Below are positions 39,113-52,914 of a stretch of 64,000 nucleotides of DNA, one piece after another (within the stretch, counting starts at the first letter, position 1; every line of letters begins with the position of its first letter). The stretch is taken from contig CM049315.1 of the NCBI GenBank assembly GCA_026874595.1, positions 40,440,164-40,504,163 on the forward strand, written 5' to 3'. The notes beneath the pieces were generated by a model. It did no database searches. It was not told where the DNA came from and saw nothing but the letters and a program-made list of their open reading frames with translations. Source of the DNA: Sipunculus nudus. Its lineage: Eukaryota > Annelida > Sipuncula > Golfingiida > Sipunculidae. A program made the position numbers and the translations under genes.

Positions 39113-42100
39113 AATATTAATTAAGACATAGAATGCATACGAACATACGAGAGATAGCGCTTTCGATTTAGACGCACACAGGTATTTTCATGGGCTGCAC
39201 ATGGACGTTATTCGTCTTTTTCTTTACAAATGAAAATCAAAATAAAAAAAATAAATAAGAATTAACACAGAAATAGAAAGCATAGGATTAGACTGAAGAT
39301 GGCGACTTGATTATGACGTCTAGAGGCATTTCTGCTTTAAGGTTGATGCACAGGGATGCTATACTTCTTTGACTTCGAAAGCAAAAATCTCGGTGCAAAC
39401 ATCAGATAATAAGTATGTTGAGCATAACTATAAACTGGATTTACTTTACATGTATGTACAACTAGTACTAATTAGTACGAGACATTTTCAATGGCTCGGA
39501 TTGTGGCTTTCGGAGGTTTGTAGTAAAATTATACAGCTTATTCTCGATCCTTCAGGAATTAAAACTGGCCGTTGTGTACCATCACTGATGAAGCCAAACG
39601 TCAGTGTATGCGAGGTCAGAGCTTGGTGCCCCGTTGAAATCAGCAAAATGCCGGTGTAAATATCCATTAACATTATTTTCTTATTTACCAGTACAATTAA
39701 CTTTGAGGTTCTTAATTTGGCTATCAAAGAATTTATTTAAGCTGTCTGGCTAAATTAAAAATATAAATTTTCTTTTTTTCAGTAAAGGAAATGCAGCTCT
39801 GTTGGAATCAAGGAAATTTAAAGTTCAGTTACGAAACAATGTCCTCTTCCCAAACTTTAATCGTCGAAGGTATGAAGGTTTTTGGGAGACATGTTCAGTT
39901 AGATGTTTAGTTTGAAAAATCGTACAATGCAAGACCGGAGACCTTTTTTTTTTAATTTATACCCAATTTTAAAAATAATACTTTGTAGGGAAGATCATTA
40001 GTTCTGGGATTATCTAAAGACATCCAAAGTAAAAACAACTGCCATATAGGCCATGAGGCTCAGCTGAATTTTCCATACAGGTGATGCATGTATTAATTTT
40101 AACAGTTATGACCTGATGAAAATATACCTTGAAAAATGGATCAAGTTAATTCAGGAGTGCTCGCAATCAACCGTTCTGTCAATATTCGCCCAAGACCTCC
40201 TTGAATTTTAAGTAGGAAAACATTAGGTTCAACCTTTATGATTTGTGCATTTTAACTTTCACTGTACTAAAATCATTTTTTTTTCTTATAGCTCACACAA
40301 TAAATGGCACAGTGCCCTATTTGCGCAATTCAAAGAGATTTGCCAAGGGACCCCTTGAATTTTACTCCATAAGGTTCTAGTTCCAATAGTTTAGTGCTCT
40401 GCGTGACTGTCCGTGTGCTCAGAATCATGTTGTTTGCCATAGATTGTAGGTCACCATGACCCAATTTCAGGTTTCCATGGAGATTTGCCAAAGATTTTCA
40501 AGAAAAATTGATAAAATTCGCACCCTTTCTGTCTGGGTGCACGGTATGGTATCACGCGTTTGGTCCGTAGCTAGCGGGATATAGGTCACCATGACCTGAT
40601 ATCAGGTTTTCAAGGAGATTTGCCCAGAACCGCCCTTGATATTGCATTAGAAGAATACAGGCTCACCAGGTATAATATGTGCCCATTTGACATTTAGGGT
40701 GCTCATATGACATCACTTTTTCCTATAGTTGGCAGAATATAGTTCACGGTGACCTTCTTTTATGTTTCCAAAGGAAATCTGCCCAGGATCTCCCAGAATG
40801 TAACATTGAAAATTCTAGGCAAAATGGATACAATTTTTGTCCCGTCTCACTGTCGGGCGGCTGAAAATCATGTTTACAGCCCATAGGTCACAGAATAGGT
40901 GTAATATTGTCCTTATTTCAGGTTTCAAAGCAGATTTATCTTTGACCTCCCTGGATGTACACTTAGACCCTAGTATAATGGTCATCATTTTATTCTCAAA
41001 TTTATACATATATATAAAAGCACTTGTTGATTTGATATTCGTCCAAAATTGTTCACGCAGTCTGATCTATTTATGTAGCATAAATCTGACAGTTGGTTAA
41101 GCATCTTTTATTTCAATATTAGATCCTTATAATAACAATAATCGATTTGACTTTCATCCGACACTGTTCTCAGAGGCTGCTATGTACAATGAAGGAACTT
41201 GAAAAATACTATACTGCGTCAGCGTGAAACTTGGTTAATAATATCTCTTTCTGAGCATATATAAATATGTCACTTAATATAGGGCACCGTGACCTAATTT
41301 TAGGTTTCCAAATAGATTTGCCCAGAACACCCCTACATGATGCGTTAGAAAATTCAAGGCCTATAACAGAGATGTTTTGTGCCTATTTGACATTCAGGGT
41401 GCACATGTGACATCCTTATTTTCTTTAGATCACGGTGACCTAATTTCGTTTTCAAGGGACATTTACCCAGGATCTCCCTGAATGTTATGTTAGAAGATTC
41501 TAGGTTTGATGCATACAATTTGTGCTCTGGCGGACTGTCTGGGTTGTCAAAATCATGATTACGGCTCACCTTATTTAATGTTTCAAGGCAGATTTGCCTA
41601 GGACCTCCCTGGATGTACAGTTAGACGTTTCTAGGCCTTGTGGTTACGATTTGTTTCCTGTTAATGGGAGGACGGCCGTATGGCCATACAACCGGACGGC
41701 CAGACGACCGGACAAAGGGAGATCCTCATAGCTCAGATGACTTACAGTCAGCTGAACTAAAAATAGTTCGAAACCATGCCCTCTTCCCAAAAAGTAAAAT
41801 AATCATATTTTGTGTATGATATGTAGGTGAGGTCCATGCCCTATGAGCGGCACACTCTGTTTAATCATAATAGAGATTACTGTCTGATTCATATTTCGGC
41901 TTTTCATTGACTTTTAGCCTTATATATATGATTTCTATATAAATTATGCGTTCCACAACCTCACGCTTTGTAGGAGAAATATCGTACACGATGAGGAAAG
42001 CGAGGAGTTTTTAGAAAATTGTACATTTGACGCCGAACATCCAAGGAGAAAGTTTTGCCCCGTTTTCGATATCGAAACCATGGTTCAGAATGCTGGGGAA

Positions 42101-45100
42101 GATTATGACGATATTGCGGTCAAAGTAAGTACATAAGTGTTAAAACACGAGGGAAACCTATTTTTAGTTAGTATATGCTAAGACATATAGCTCCTACAGT
42201 CAAAAATAACATCTCGTTATACATCTCGTAATGTCGGCACCTCAGTTTTGAATATTCAACATATAATGTAACAAATTAGCTTCCAAATTCTGAATATAAT
42301 ACGTGTTATATAAAGTTTTCGATGTTGGTCTTGTCACATTCTTTGTGTGTGTCCATTTGTAATAATTGGTCCCAGCGCAATAATTGGGCAAGTCCAGGGT
42401 ACACATTCACACTTGTCGAATAGGGGTTCATTTGATATTTTTGTCGGAGATGGTGTCCCCAGCAACTGGACGGAAAACCTTGGTTTCTGCAATACCTACT
42501 TCAATAAACAAATTCCGATATAAACAATGATCCGGAAAGGAATATAAGATCAATATGTAAACCAGCCAGAGAATATCAAACTGCCTCTTCATAACTGGTG
42601 TGTGTGTCGATTTTCGTAAACTCTTATCAAGGTCAAGACCGATCACGAGAACCGCATCACTCATGAAAATTGTAAATCTATGATCACGAACTTCACGGAC
42701 TTTACGAAAAACCAATACAAGAGCACAACAATTAAAAGAACTTATTGAATATAATCATCCACATATAAAATGAGCAATATTCTAGTGCACGGAGGACACC
42801 TTAACACGTACTGGCTGTCACATGACTACTACAAAACAGTAAAAGCACGATATCACCAGAACAATCTTGCTCAGGATTAAGTTCTTCAAGATCATAAGGA
42901 AAAAAAATTGTTATGCACTCAGTCAGTAATCTTGAAATTTGATGAGACACACAGCCATCATATGAAAACGGAATATAGAACTTCAGGATTCACAGTCAAA
43001 TGCAAGCCCAACTGAAGGAAATACTAAAAGCCTATATTTCGGGGTGTCTTGACATTTAGTAACGAAGATATGACAATTTCATTATTATCTATATAGTCGT
43101 ATATCTTTCAGACGTCGTGTCGCCGACACACTGGTGTCTTATTCCGCCATATATATTAAATGAAATTTTAATTTTAGGGAGGAATAATATCTATACAGAT
43201 CAAGTGGTGGTGTGACTTTGACGTGGATCATTGCGAATTCAAGTATCTGTTCGTTCGTCTTGATGATAAAAACTTCCCGATGGCCGCTGGCTTAAATTTC
43301 AGGTTAGGTAATTAGACAATCCTCCGACGCATTTTGTAATATTGTTTGAATATCATTTTGCATTATCATTTTATTTCTCTCATCAAAATGATAAGAAAAA
43401 GAAACACTATTATAAAACATATAATTTATACATTTTATTAAATATGTTATCGTCGTAACTGGAATATTGATTCTTTGTCAATTATTTGACGTTTATTTGG
43501 AATCATTGTCTTGGCATTTCTTTCAGGTTTGCTTACAATTATGTTGAAAATTTTACACATAAGAGAATGCTGATAAAGGCCTATGGAATTCGTTTCTTGG
43601 TGCAAGTAACTGGTGAAGGACTACAGTTTGATGCTGCCCAGTGCTTCTTTCGAGTTGGGTCCTTACTTGGGTATACAATGACAGTATGTTACCTAAATAC
43701 AAAGAATTACGAATAAAAATCAAATTTTAATTTGCTTTCTTACACATAAGTTGATCCAAAAAGGAAAATTGATTCAATTTTTAATTTATATATTTAATTA
43801 TCGTAACCAAATATCAAAGAACAGTAATTCGATCACAGTATAACTTTTTTTATTTGCTCATCAGACAACATCTCAGTTGCTTATCACACCCCTCTCGCCT
43901 TATCCTGGTTCATATCATTAGGAAGACTGGAAAGTTTATACTTGATAACTAGTTGTGGAATGCCCTCCAAAACGAGTGGTGGTGAAGCATATAATCGACC
44001 ATGTCTTATTAATGATGAACTAAGCAAAAAAAACGAAGATCCTCAGAATACGAGCAGAATAATGTCATCTCTATAGACCTAGAAAATCATTTTTATTATT
44101 ATTATTATTACTGTAGTTGTTATTATTACTATTATTAAGATTCAAGGCGCGCAAAATCAAAATGTCTTCATAAAAATGATTTTACACAGAAAGCTTATGA
44201 CTCTTCTCTTTGATATAATGATAAAAAGTCATGTTTTCTAGGTTAATCGTTGTTCACTTATTACAATCCACATCAAAAACAGTTACATGTCATTCTAAAT
44301 CATGTTGCATTTGCCATAGTACCAGAGAAAACAAGGCCAAATGGCCATGAACTGGTAAGTTAAAAAGAAAGCTGGATATTCTTTATTTCATATGGAAGAT
44401 TGGTGCCATCGTTACCTTCATTGTTGCTTGCTGCTGTGTCTCAGGTTCAAGCAAACAGGATGAAATTTACACAAAAACAGAATTGGAGTAAGTTGTTATA
44501 TATTGACATTAAATACCAAAAATCAATGATAAAGCGTTGATGTTAGAATTTTGGTTATATATATTTGCGCTTGGTTTTCTTTGGTAGAATATCGTGATGC
44601 CTGTGATATTGACAGTTACATTGAACAACGGCCGAATATACATTCCTAATGTTTGGAATTATTTAAAAAAAACAGATCACAAAGCCGTTATACTCTGTTA
44701 TTCTGGTTAGTGGGGTAACTTTTCATACAGCAATACCTGAGCGAAGAAAAGGAAACAGTTGACAATGAAAGGTTTGCCTGTCTCTCTCCAGTTTATAAGT
44801 CGTTTTCAACGTTTTTAGGTGTGAGGACACAGGATGCTACAGGTGGTTCTGCGAGTCTGACACGGGTACATATGTTTTACTCCTAATTTACATACATCTT
44901 TTACAATCATTACTTCATCATGTAATTTTACCTACCTATCACAGCGTAATAAAAAATATTAATAACATATATTGTAATTTGTACGAACATTCATTTAGTA
45001 TAATTCCACATTAGGCGTGTATATCATTTGTTCAAATTGTAAGTTCTAATCCACTTGCATGAGAGCTAGACGTTTTGTGAGTAATGTGCATGTATATTTG

Positions 45101-45569
45101 CCTAAATATTAAACAACGATTTATTTTCATTTGCTCTGTAGCTTCACACTAATGGATGTCTTATAGGGGGGTCCATATATGTTATCATTTTCATTCCTTG
45201 GCATTGCGTCACTTCAGTCAATTTAAGCTCGTTTGCACAACACATTGCATAACTAAGTAAATAGCAATTAGTCCGTTACATGTGCTGTCGGATAATGTGT
45301 CATACTGCGTGCTCCGGGGCCTTGCATCCGGATAATAACATCCGTAACTACTTAAAAACGATTACATACCAGAAAATGTTTATCAAAAGGTAATGATGTT
45401 AGTATAGATATAACAGCTAATTAATATAACGATAGTGTGTTTTAAGATATTCACACGAATGACTCTAAAACCGCCAATGATAAAAATTAAAACTACTTAT
45501 TCTTTATAAAACTATTCGATTTCAGTCCCTGAATCTGGTGGCAGAGAACTTTCGACTGTACGAACATAA
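30958..45569 (+). CDS. P2X: P2X purinoceptor, copy 1 (spliced, about 420 residues)
   Basis: ATP-gated cation channel subunit of the plasma membrane. Proposed coding exons: 30958-31091, 36333-36519, 38293-38364, 38944-39013, 39556-39655, 39783-39869, 41974-42124, 43178-43302, 43527-43683, 44399-44487, 44819-44865, 45526-45569. All junctions are GT-AG and phases are consistent. Exon 1 encodes a Cys-rich N-terminus and TM1 (CGVIQVLLIMLVLGG). Family landmarks follow: DSADYVIPPQ, HNQSQGVCPE, CDDNNTCIKGEHIKHG, GIKTGRCVPS, EVRAWCPVE, NAGEDYDDIAVKGG, LDDKNFPMAAGLNFRFA and LIKAYGIRF, then TM2 (exon 10). The NFR motif and the Lys of IKAYG are intact. The second Lys of the usual TKVKG is Asp, and the Thr of the F-T-V motif is Lys. 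The last two exons (Cys-rich tail) are the least certain. Confidence 0.88.
33375..34256 (-). mobile_element. 3' LTR of a Ty3/gypsy retrotransposon
   Basis: Minus-strand LTR beginning TGTTACAG at 34256, directly after a polypurine tract (AGGGAGGGG, 34257-34265), and ending CCGTAACA at 33375; an equal terminus at 33427 would give 830 instead of 882 bp. TG...CA termini with short inverted ends are as expected for this class. Confidence 0.65.
34257..35690 (-). pseudogene. Decayed Ty3/gypsy pol remnant
   Basis: Minus-strand fragments of a pol polyprotein. At 35531-35202 is the stretch before and into the integrase N-terminus (ELIAVQHKDPDIS ... LVPTTYRNEIL ... APLSGHL). At 35125-34865 is the integrase C-terminal part (ESLGFSPFELVFGQ, RGPLKLLKEK). 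At about 34481-34260 is a stretch like the segment preceding reverse transcriptase (NYEHLVSDIPRRT, QHPFRLNP). The integrase catalytic core and the reverse transcriptase are missing and frames are broken, so the copy is dead. No 5' LTR was found. It sits antisense within P2X intron 1. Confidence 0.75.
37575..37630. repeat. (TA)n microsatellite in P2X copy 1 intron
   Basis: Uninterrupted TA dinucleotides, about 28 copies. Confidence 0.9.
39065..39115. repeat. (AAT)n microsatellite
   Basis: Uninterrupted AAT triplets grading into AAAT, in a P2X copy 1 intron. Confidence 0.9.
40200..41700. repeat. Diverged tandem repeat in P2X copy 1 intron
   Basis: Recurrent blocks of the type CACCATGACC...TTTCAGGTTTCC...GATTTGCCCAGGACCTCCC...TTAGAA recur near 40450, 40585, 40750, 41290 and 41430, at roughly 130-200-bp steps and partly deleted. 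A separate ~190-bp stretch (41020-41200) is a direct repeat of 36900-37090 in an earlier intron. This repeat style is what I associate with bivalve introns. Confidence 0.55.
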
Positions 45570-48500
45570 AGATGATGGTAAGTTACACTCTACTTTGGCG
45601 AAGCTAGGATTTACTGAAGGGGGTGGGGTGGGGGTGAGGTGACGGGGCGTGAGAGGGGTGGAGTATACCCCCTGGCCAAAGGATATATGTATATATGTAA
45701 GAAGGATTTCACTTAACAATCCTTTATATAAATAATTCATTATCTTCATTTTCTTGGTCATTTTACACGTTATTAAAATTATTTTCATGCATATATTAAG
45801 AGTCTGGGTCTTTTCCCTTCAATATAACATTAAGTTTGACAGGGGTATGGCCCTACGGCACCACCTTAGTTACGCCCTTCTCTATCAAACAAGTTTAGGC
45901 TGAATGTGAAATAGTTACTTGTTAGAATATACGGGTCCTGGAAGCAAATTGGTTGACATAAACAATAAACCTTTAAATTTACTGGTGATATGTATTTGTG
46001 AATACTGATTTGGTCTGTTATACATACTGTTGGCATGATGCATAGTACCAAACATGACACGAAAACGAACTAATTTAGGGGTGTTGTCCCACCGACTCCC
46101 TATATTTTCTCTATAATTTCTATACTTGCTTATATTGTCCTTTGGGTTTTTTTTCACTGCACAGTCGTCTCTGATATAATATTGTCACCATGGAAAACAT
46201 TCAGGTTTTTTGCATGCAAGTGTGCATGTATGTGGATATAATCAAGTTTACACTGAATGTTTGATATGGTGGTAGGATGCATCTTCAGTTGAAAGGCCTG
46301 TATTAATGACTTTCCGTTGGAAAGGTGACAATTTAAAAGTATTACGACCCCTGCCCTAGATAGAAGAATATGTATAAGTTCCTGTGTTTGACGACTGTGT
46401 CTTTAGAAGAGGTGCTTTGTTTTAGGTAAGATTAAATATTCTGAAAATATTTAAAAGTTTAATGAGGAATTCATAGATGTTTGTTAAATCATTACTTGTG
46501 CTTTTCGATCATGCACCATATATAACATAGTTTGCTCTAAACACGATGATTATGCATTTTGATTTGAATATGCTATCAAGTCCCTTGACTATTATTATCA
46601 GGGCAAAAAGTTCTGCGAAGTTCAAGTCTTTATCATTGTTCTGTGTATGATCAAATCTTATTTTAACTACTCTAAAGATAAGGAATTGTGAGAGAAGTGT
46701 TAGAAGATAACACTGTGATTGATATTGATAGATTTACCCAATTCGCAAATACTGTTAAAACTACACTGACATATCTATACGAACTGGTATAGCAAAGGAA
46801 AGAATAAATTTAAAATGAGACGACCTTGGATAAGATAATCGAGCAAATTTACATGTGATTGCAGCGGTTATATAGAAATAACAATAAAATGCATATGTGT
46901 AGACTTGGTTTGTCATTATATAGTCGTTTTGTGTGAAGAATTGGTGCATTACTGTATGCGAGTGCAGCAGATACACTGGTTATACCATTATAGCTTTAAG
47001 GTAATGAATTTAGATTTTTGACAGGGACAATTCGACTTTTCTCATAGTAACATTAAATTACAGATTAATTATTGATATAGAGTCAAAAGAAAATTTTGCC
47101 GTGTACTGTTGATGTACAGGAATGAAAATGAAAATCCGACCAAAATGCCTCGGGGAATGAACAAAAGAGTAACCAGACGTGCAACTCAAGAACCATCATA
47201 TGAAGTTTACAGTCAGGAGATATCCCTGTGAGATGGGAAGAGATGCACAGGACTGTTCCTGTTGAGCTTTATGAAAATTACTTTTTTTTTAATTATATCT
47301 GTCTTAATATAAACATGCATACATGTAACCTGATGTATATATTTTGATTTATTTTAATGTTTATATTTAAATACATGTGGTAGAAAATAATTATAATTTC
47401 ATCTTATTAATTTGTTTTATGAACATATATATACTTACAGGCCTCATTTGTTTATCAGCTTTTGTTTAATACGTTCATATGTGATAAGGTGGTGTATTCC
47501 TTTTTTATTTGTTTTAATGAACAAAGATATTATAAATTAAAGACATTCATTTCTTTTACAATGAGTATGATAATGATTAACAAATATATACAAAATGCAT
47601 GTTTTTTGGGATACGTCTTATAAAATATATTTAGTGTATAAATGATAACATTGAATGTACATGTATATTTATCAGTATATAAAGTATGATCCAACATCAC
47701 CAATAGAAATGAAGATTCTTATTTATTTAAATATAAGCGAGCCCTACCGTTTGGGTTAGTGTGTATTTCTACATTCAGCATAATTTCCTGTTAAGTTGTT
47801 CCATAACTTCAAACTGCAGCACTTTGTGAGAAAAATATGAGAAATAAATGGTTTGTTTCTTGTAAAATATAATTCCGTGTGTCATTAATGTTTAACAGTT
47901 TATTTTCTTCTCTGAGCGAAGTAACTGAGAAATTAAGACCGAACACACGATAACATGGCCTGGTATAATGGTTACATAGTTAAACTATTTACAGTAGTTA
48001 AGGTACAGAGCAAGATAGGATACAGAAAAAATACCATATGTTTAATAGTGTATACGTTTAATAATAATATACATTGTTATAATCTAGAGAACACTAAGGC
48101 TATTCCACGAAAAGGTTTTTCCTTCCTTTAAATACAGCATTCTTGCAGAATATATAGAGTTTGTTCAAAATAGGCCAAATCCATTCTTTTTTATAGAAAC
48201 TTCATATACACATTAAACTTCACTGAAATTACTTCAGATTCAAGAAATTTCAAATATACACATCGACAGTTAATGCACGAATTGCCTTTATTCCGATTTC
48301 AACTGAGCGCCATGGCGCATGGGTGACCTGTTTATGTCAGCACCAGGTGTTACGAAAGTATGGCGGATTGGGGGACTTGCAAAGATGGATGATGTACATA
48401 TCTGTTCGAATTTAATTAAGAGGTAAAAGATATTTATATTGTTACAAGAGTCATCGCCACTAAAATGCCGAAAGGTGGTTAATTATATCCTAAACGTGAT

Positions 48501-51033
48501 ATTGAAGAGAGACAGTTGACAGACCCAGAATTAAGTTTATTTTCTTTTGTAATTATCATAATTATATGACATTTAAATTTTTTTTCTGACAAAAAGATTT
48601 TGAAATGTCCTTATTTTGTACAGGAATAATACATGGTTTAAAAATTCCATAATTACTTTAAACGGCGTCATTTCATTCAAATGTCCCATTAACAAATTAT
48701 AAAGAAGAAATCCGGATGTGCATGTTTAGCAATGATATTACAAGAGCCCGATTGGGAGTTTGACACAAAATAAAATTCTGTAAGGCTCTTTAAGCATGTA
48801 AAAACATGATGAACATCTTATTTGTTTCTTTATTGCCGGAGCTTTTAAATCAGAGTAGGCCAATGTAAAATATTCTTAAATAACTGCAGTTTGTATGGGA
48901 GAGTTGTTTAGATGGTCGTGGGGCCGTGTTTATCAGAGTTCAAGGTTAAAACTTTTGCTAAGACATGGTATGGTGAATTGTAACTACCTCTACAAATGCA
49001 ATCCACTGTACTTTTAATCAAAGAGGGTCTTAGGCCGATTGATGGTATTATCCCTTGGATGGGGATAAAGTAAAAGGTAAGAGAAGCATGCAAATGTTCG
49101 GGACTGTAGATTTCAGTTTTATTATGCACGGGCTAAGGATTAATACAGTGTTAGATACGGTCACTGAGGTATCTCGACGAATCTGTGATGTTCGCTCGAT
49201 TTTTCCAGAGATACAATAGATCGTTCCTGTGTTCCATTCAATAACCCCTAAACTATATCCTGTCTCTCCAGGTTACTCCGCAAATACAGTGATCGGTTTT
49301 AGCATACTCTACTTTTCTAAATTAGATTGGCCATGTGTATTGAGTCGATGAGGCTTTAATATTGCTTTAACCGAGAGGGCAGTCATCTTGTTCTCGTTAT
49401 ATCCCATTGCTTAGGACAGGTACTGCCACCTGACGGCAAATTATATCACTAACTTACGATTTCGACCTTCTTCTTATATCGATGGACCCGGCCTGAGTTT
49501 ACGTCTATCGATGCATGGGACCACGTTTTATTTTACGCCTTTTTTAAGTAAACATAAATACTAACTCCCTGGCAGAGCAACCTGTCTTCAAGAAGAGATA
49601 ATACTTGTCATGTTCCGTAAGCATCCCTGGTTGCAGCTGAGGCACTGAGAAACAATTCAAAACTGGAGGAAAATCCGTGAACAATTAAATCAAAATACAG
49701 GTGGCGCCATAAGTTTTCCGAACCTGATGAAAGTATACAAAAGCTGTAATTTGACGATCTTTAAAATGTAGATAATAAGATGTATAATATTCACCAGTCA
49801 TGCATTTAACCAGGACAGTGTGACAACAGTGATGCCTAATATCCGCACGCATGGGCAAAAATCACTTTTAAAATCAAACTAAATGCAAAATACAAACTGG
49901 AGTTTAAAAGAAAATTGAATACTCAACAATGCAGTTATCCAGATGATACTGTTTCAATCTGGGAGTGTTGGGGAGGATGTGTAATTTTTAAACTGCACAG
50001 AGTTGAACAAGAGACCAACGTTTCAGGTCTTACATTGGCAAAAACTTCTTGTATAAAAACAGGTAACAAAACAACATATTTATATCCAAGATAGGGCGGT
50101 ATGGTTATGACTGAGAAATATGCCTGTAACATTTAATGTAAACAGCTGCTGTTGCTGTTGCGATATTTGGTGCAATAACATAAAATCGTAAATTTTGTAA
50201 TCGGTGACATTTTAATGGCATAAAAAAGCCACTTTCGATATAAACGATTCAAGTCAAATTTCTATTAATCGATATGACTTGTTCTCAAATATAGTTGACC
50301 ATGATAGGAAAGCTTAAAATTTAAATAGTTCTGACTAATTCATAGATAAGCATTATACATACCACGCCATTTGATTGCAAAATCCCAGCAGTCGTATGGA
50401 CAAGCATGTCTGTTAAATTTGGTTATGATTGATGCAACGGTTCTTGAGATGAAAGGTTTAAAATTCTGCTCCGTATATGCACAATTTTCCCATTTTGAAA
50501 ACAATTCCATTCAATTTAGTCTTGAATCATAGGTGGAGCAGTTTAAGAGATAAACGGTAAAAGATTTGGACAATGTGTGACCCCACTGGGGCCAATAATT
50601 TTATTTATTATCTTGCACCCCAAATATTACAAAATAATATCTTATAGGTAACAAAACCCAGGTATTGTGGGGTCAAAACCGCCACACAAGTTATACATGT
50701 ACATGTATAAGACGTAAGAAAAACAATCATGGAGGAGGAATGGGCGGATGACGGGTTATGAGCAGCAGTGATGCAGGCAGGAGAAAGAAAATAAATCTGT
50801 GCTGCCCTTTGCTATATACTGGTGGGTGACCTATGTGCTGGCCAGAAGCCAATTGTTCTGCCAGCATCCCTGGCTTTTCTACAAGAGTTCAGTAAGAACA
50901 GCCAGGTCATGATCGACAGACATAGTCTTGAGGTACAGCACATGAAAACAAACACAGAGCAGACACACTGGTAAACAATGGGGGTGCAAATGATAGGGCC
51001 TGTATGTTTTCATAACATTGTCTTGCCATGTAG

Positions 51034-51100
<67 letters not shown>

Positions 51101-52914
51101 CTATTATATACAAAACATGTATATATATTATCAAAACACTCTGAAACAAACATTTGCCAAGAACAAAACATAAATAAAATAACGTTCAATTGAAGTAAAG
51201 ATGGACAAAGCATTTAAAATTATATTGCCACGTGTTTATCTGTGTCATCCATCTATATCTGACGTACTAATTAAAACTGGATATTATCATAATACAAGAA
51301 ATATTATTACGTATGCGATATGTTTAATAACATAAAAAACACTTGAAACAGAAGGAAGAAAGTACAAACGCCATTTTGTTTTGAAAATAATCTTTAGGTA
51401 TAATCTGTTTCATCCCCTCATGACCACCTTTTTTGCTAGGAAAATTGTTATAAGTTACATTTTGAGGAATGAATGAGCCTAATTTTCAACAAGGGAAATA
51501 AATACCTACCTTAAACAGTATTTAAGAAACAGATCTATTTTAAAATATAAAAAATAAGTCTTCAATTAACAACGTATATTAGCCCCCACAAGGTTATTGT
51601 CAGCTACTGATTGGATGATAATATGTAAACACTCTAGAAAAATTATAACCAGCAAAAACAAAAAGTGCTTTTCATGTAGTGACCCATATAATCAGTCAGA
51701 TCATGTAAAGTCGTTAAAAAAGTTGTAAAATATTAACTGGAAATCAATTTTTGTTGTTTATGTTTGCCATGTTAGGTTCACTTCCATATGAAGCTTTCTA
51801 GGAAATTACTAGAAAATATGCATCCCCTTTAAAAGACGTTTAGAAAGAAACATTCAATCATTAAGTTTTGTATCTGTTTGGTTTTGTATACAAATGGTTG
51901 TCTGTGATTAAATACATAAGTGTTCGTTGGAACAAAGGAATACACCGTCTAACCTGGCATAAATATATTTGGCCAAAGCAAATAATTTCTATCATTTTCA
52001 AACTTTATCAATTTCAATGTACGAATCCCTTAAATAATCAACGAATTGAATGTATATACAATATCAGATTACATGCAAGAGCAAAAAATAAAAAAAAATT
52101 TTTTTTTGGATAAACTGAACATTTTCAGTCATGTATATCTCTTCCTATATTTCAAGAATATTTCAGCTGGAAGTCACTGTAAACCTCATATGATGTTTCT
52201 TCTTTTTCACTTTTGTTACTCGTTCGTCAATACGCCGCAGGCTTTGTAGTTGATTTTTCATTCATGTGTCTCTGTACAATTAAAGAGCACAAATAAGTTT
52301 TCTTACGACACATGGACGTAGTTAATAGTAATTGCATGCTTAATCGTTACCACAAAAAAATTATATATATCTCATTGCGCATATAATCAGTATTATCAAT
52401 TTAAAATCCGCACACCAGTTATGACGGTATTACATGCAGTGCATCTGCTGCACTCGTAAGTTTTCCACCCAACACAACTATAATGACAATAACGATGTAC
52501 AATTTTATATAATTTTGATAGGTTATCGTGGTGACCGGTCAGTGTTCTTTTCAACATAAGAGCAGCATTTTTTTAACAGCAAGGGCAAAATGTTGATATG
52601 CATTAACACAGAACTGCTATATGCGAGAATATCCTATAACAAAAAATAATGTGACTCAAATTTATGAAATCTTGGAAGAATACAATCTCGGAATAAAATT
52701 TTATTATCATGTACGAGTGGAGAAATGATGCATACTTGATATAACCTTGTTATTATTTTGGCAATATTGTACTAACTTACCAGGTTCGGATTGTATATTT
52801 GGGAATGTTGTGAGGCGGTGCAGTTATTGTAATCATTTTATTTTGTTATTAGCAGTAAATAGTATTAAAAGAAACTTACCATTATTTACGCTGTGGTAGC
52901 TCAGGGCTCCTCGC
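45570..52914. other. Host intergenic DNA between the two P2X genes
   Basis: AT-rich, no coding frame supported. It contains a long (TA)n tract (51037-51097). A few GC-richer patches, for example around 48300-48380 and 49380-49520, show no recognisable feature. It is the tail-to-tail spacer of the inverted gene pair. Confidence 0.6.
51037..51097. repeat. (TA)n microsatellite
   Basis: About 30 uninterrupted TA copies. Confidence 0.9.

Noticed and set aside
44399-44491. P2X ending at the TAA right after TM2 exon 10
   Set aside because: Both copies have a strong GTAAGT donor overlapping that TAA and a conserved downstream exon in phase, so splicing onward is more likely.
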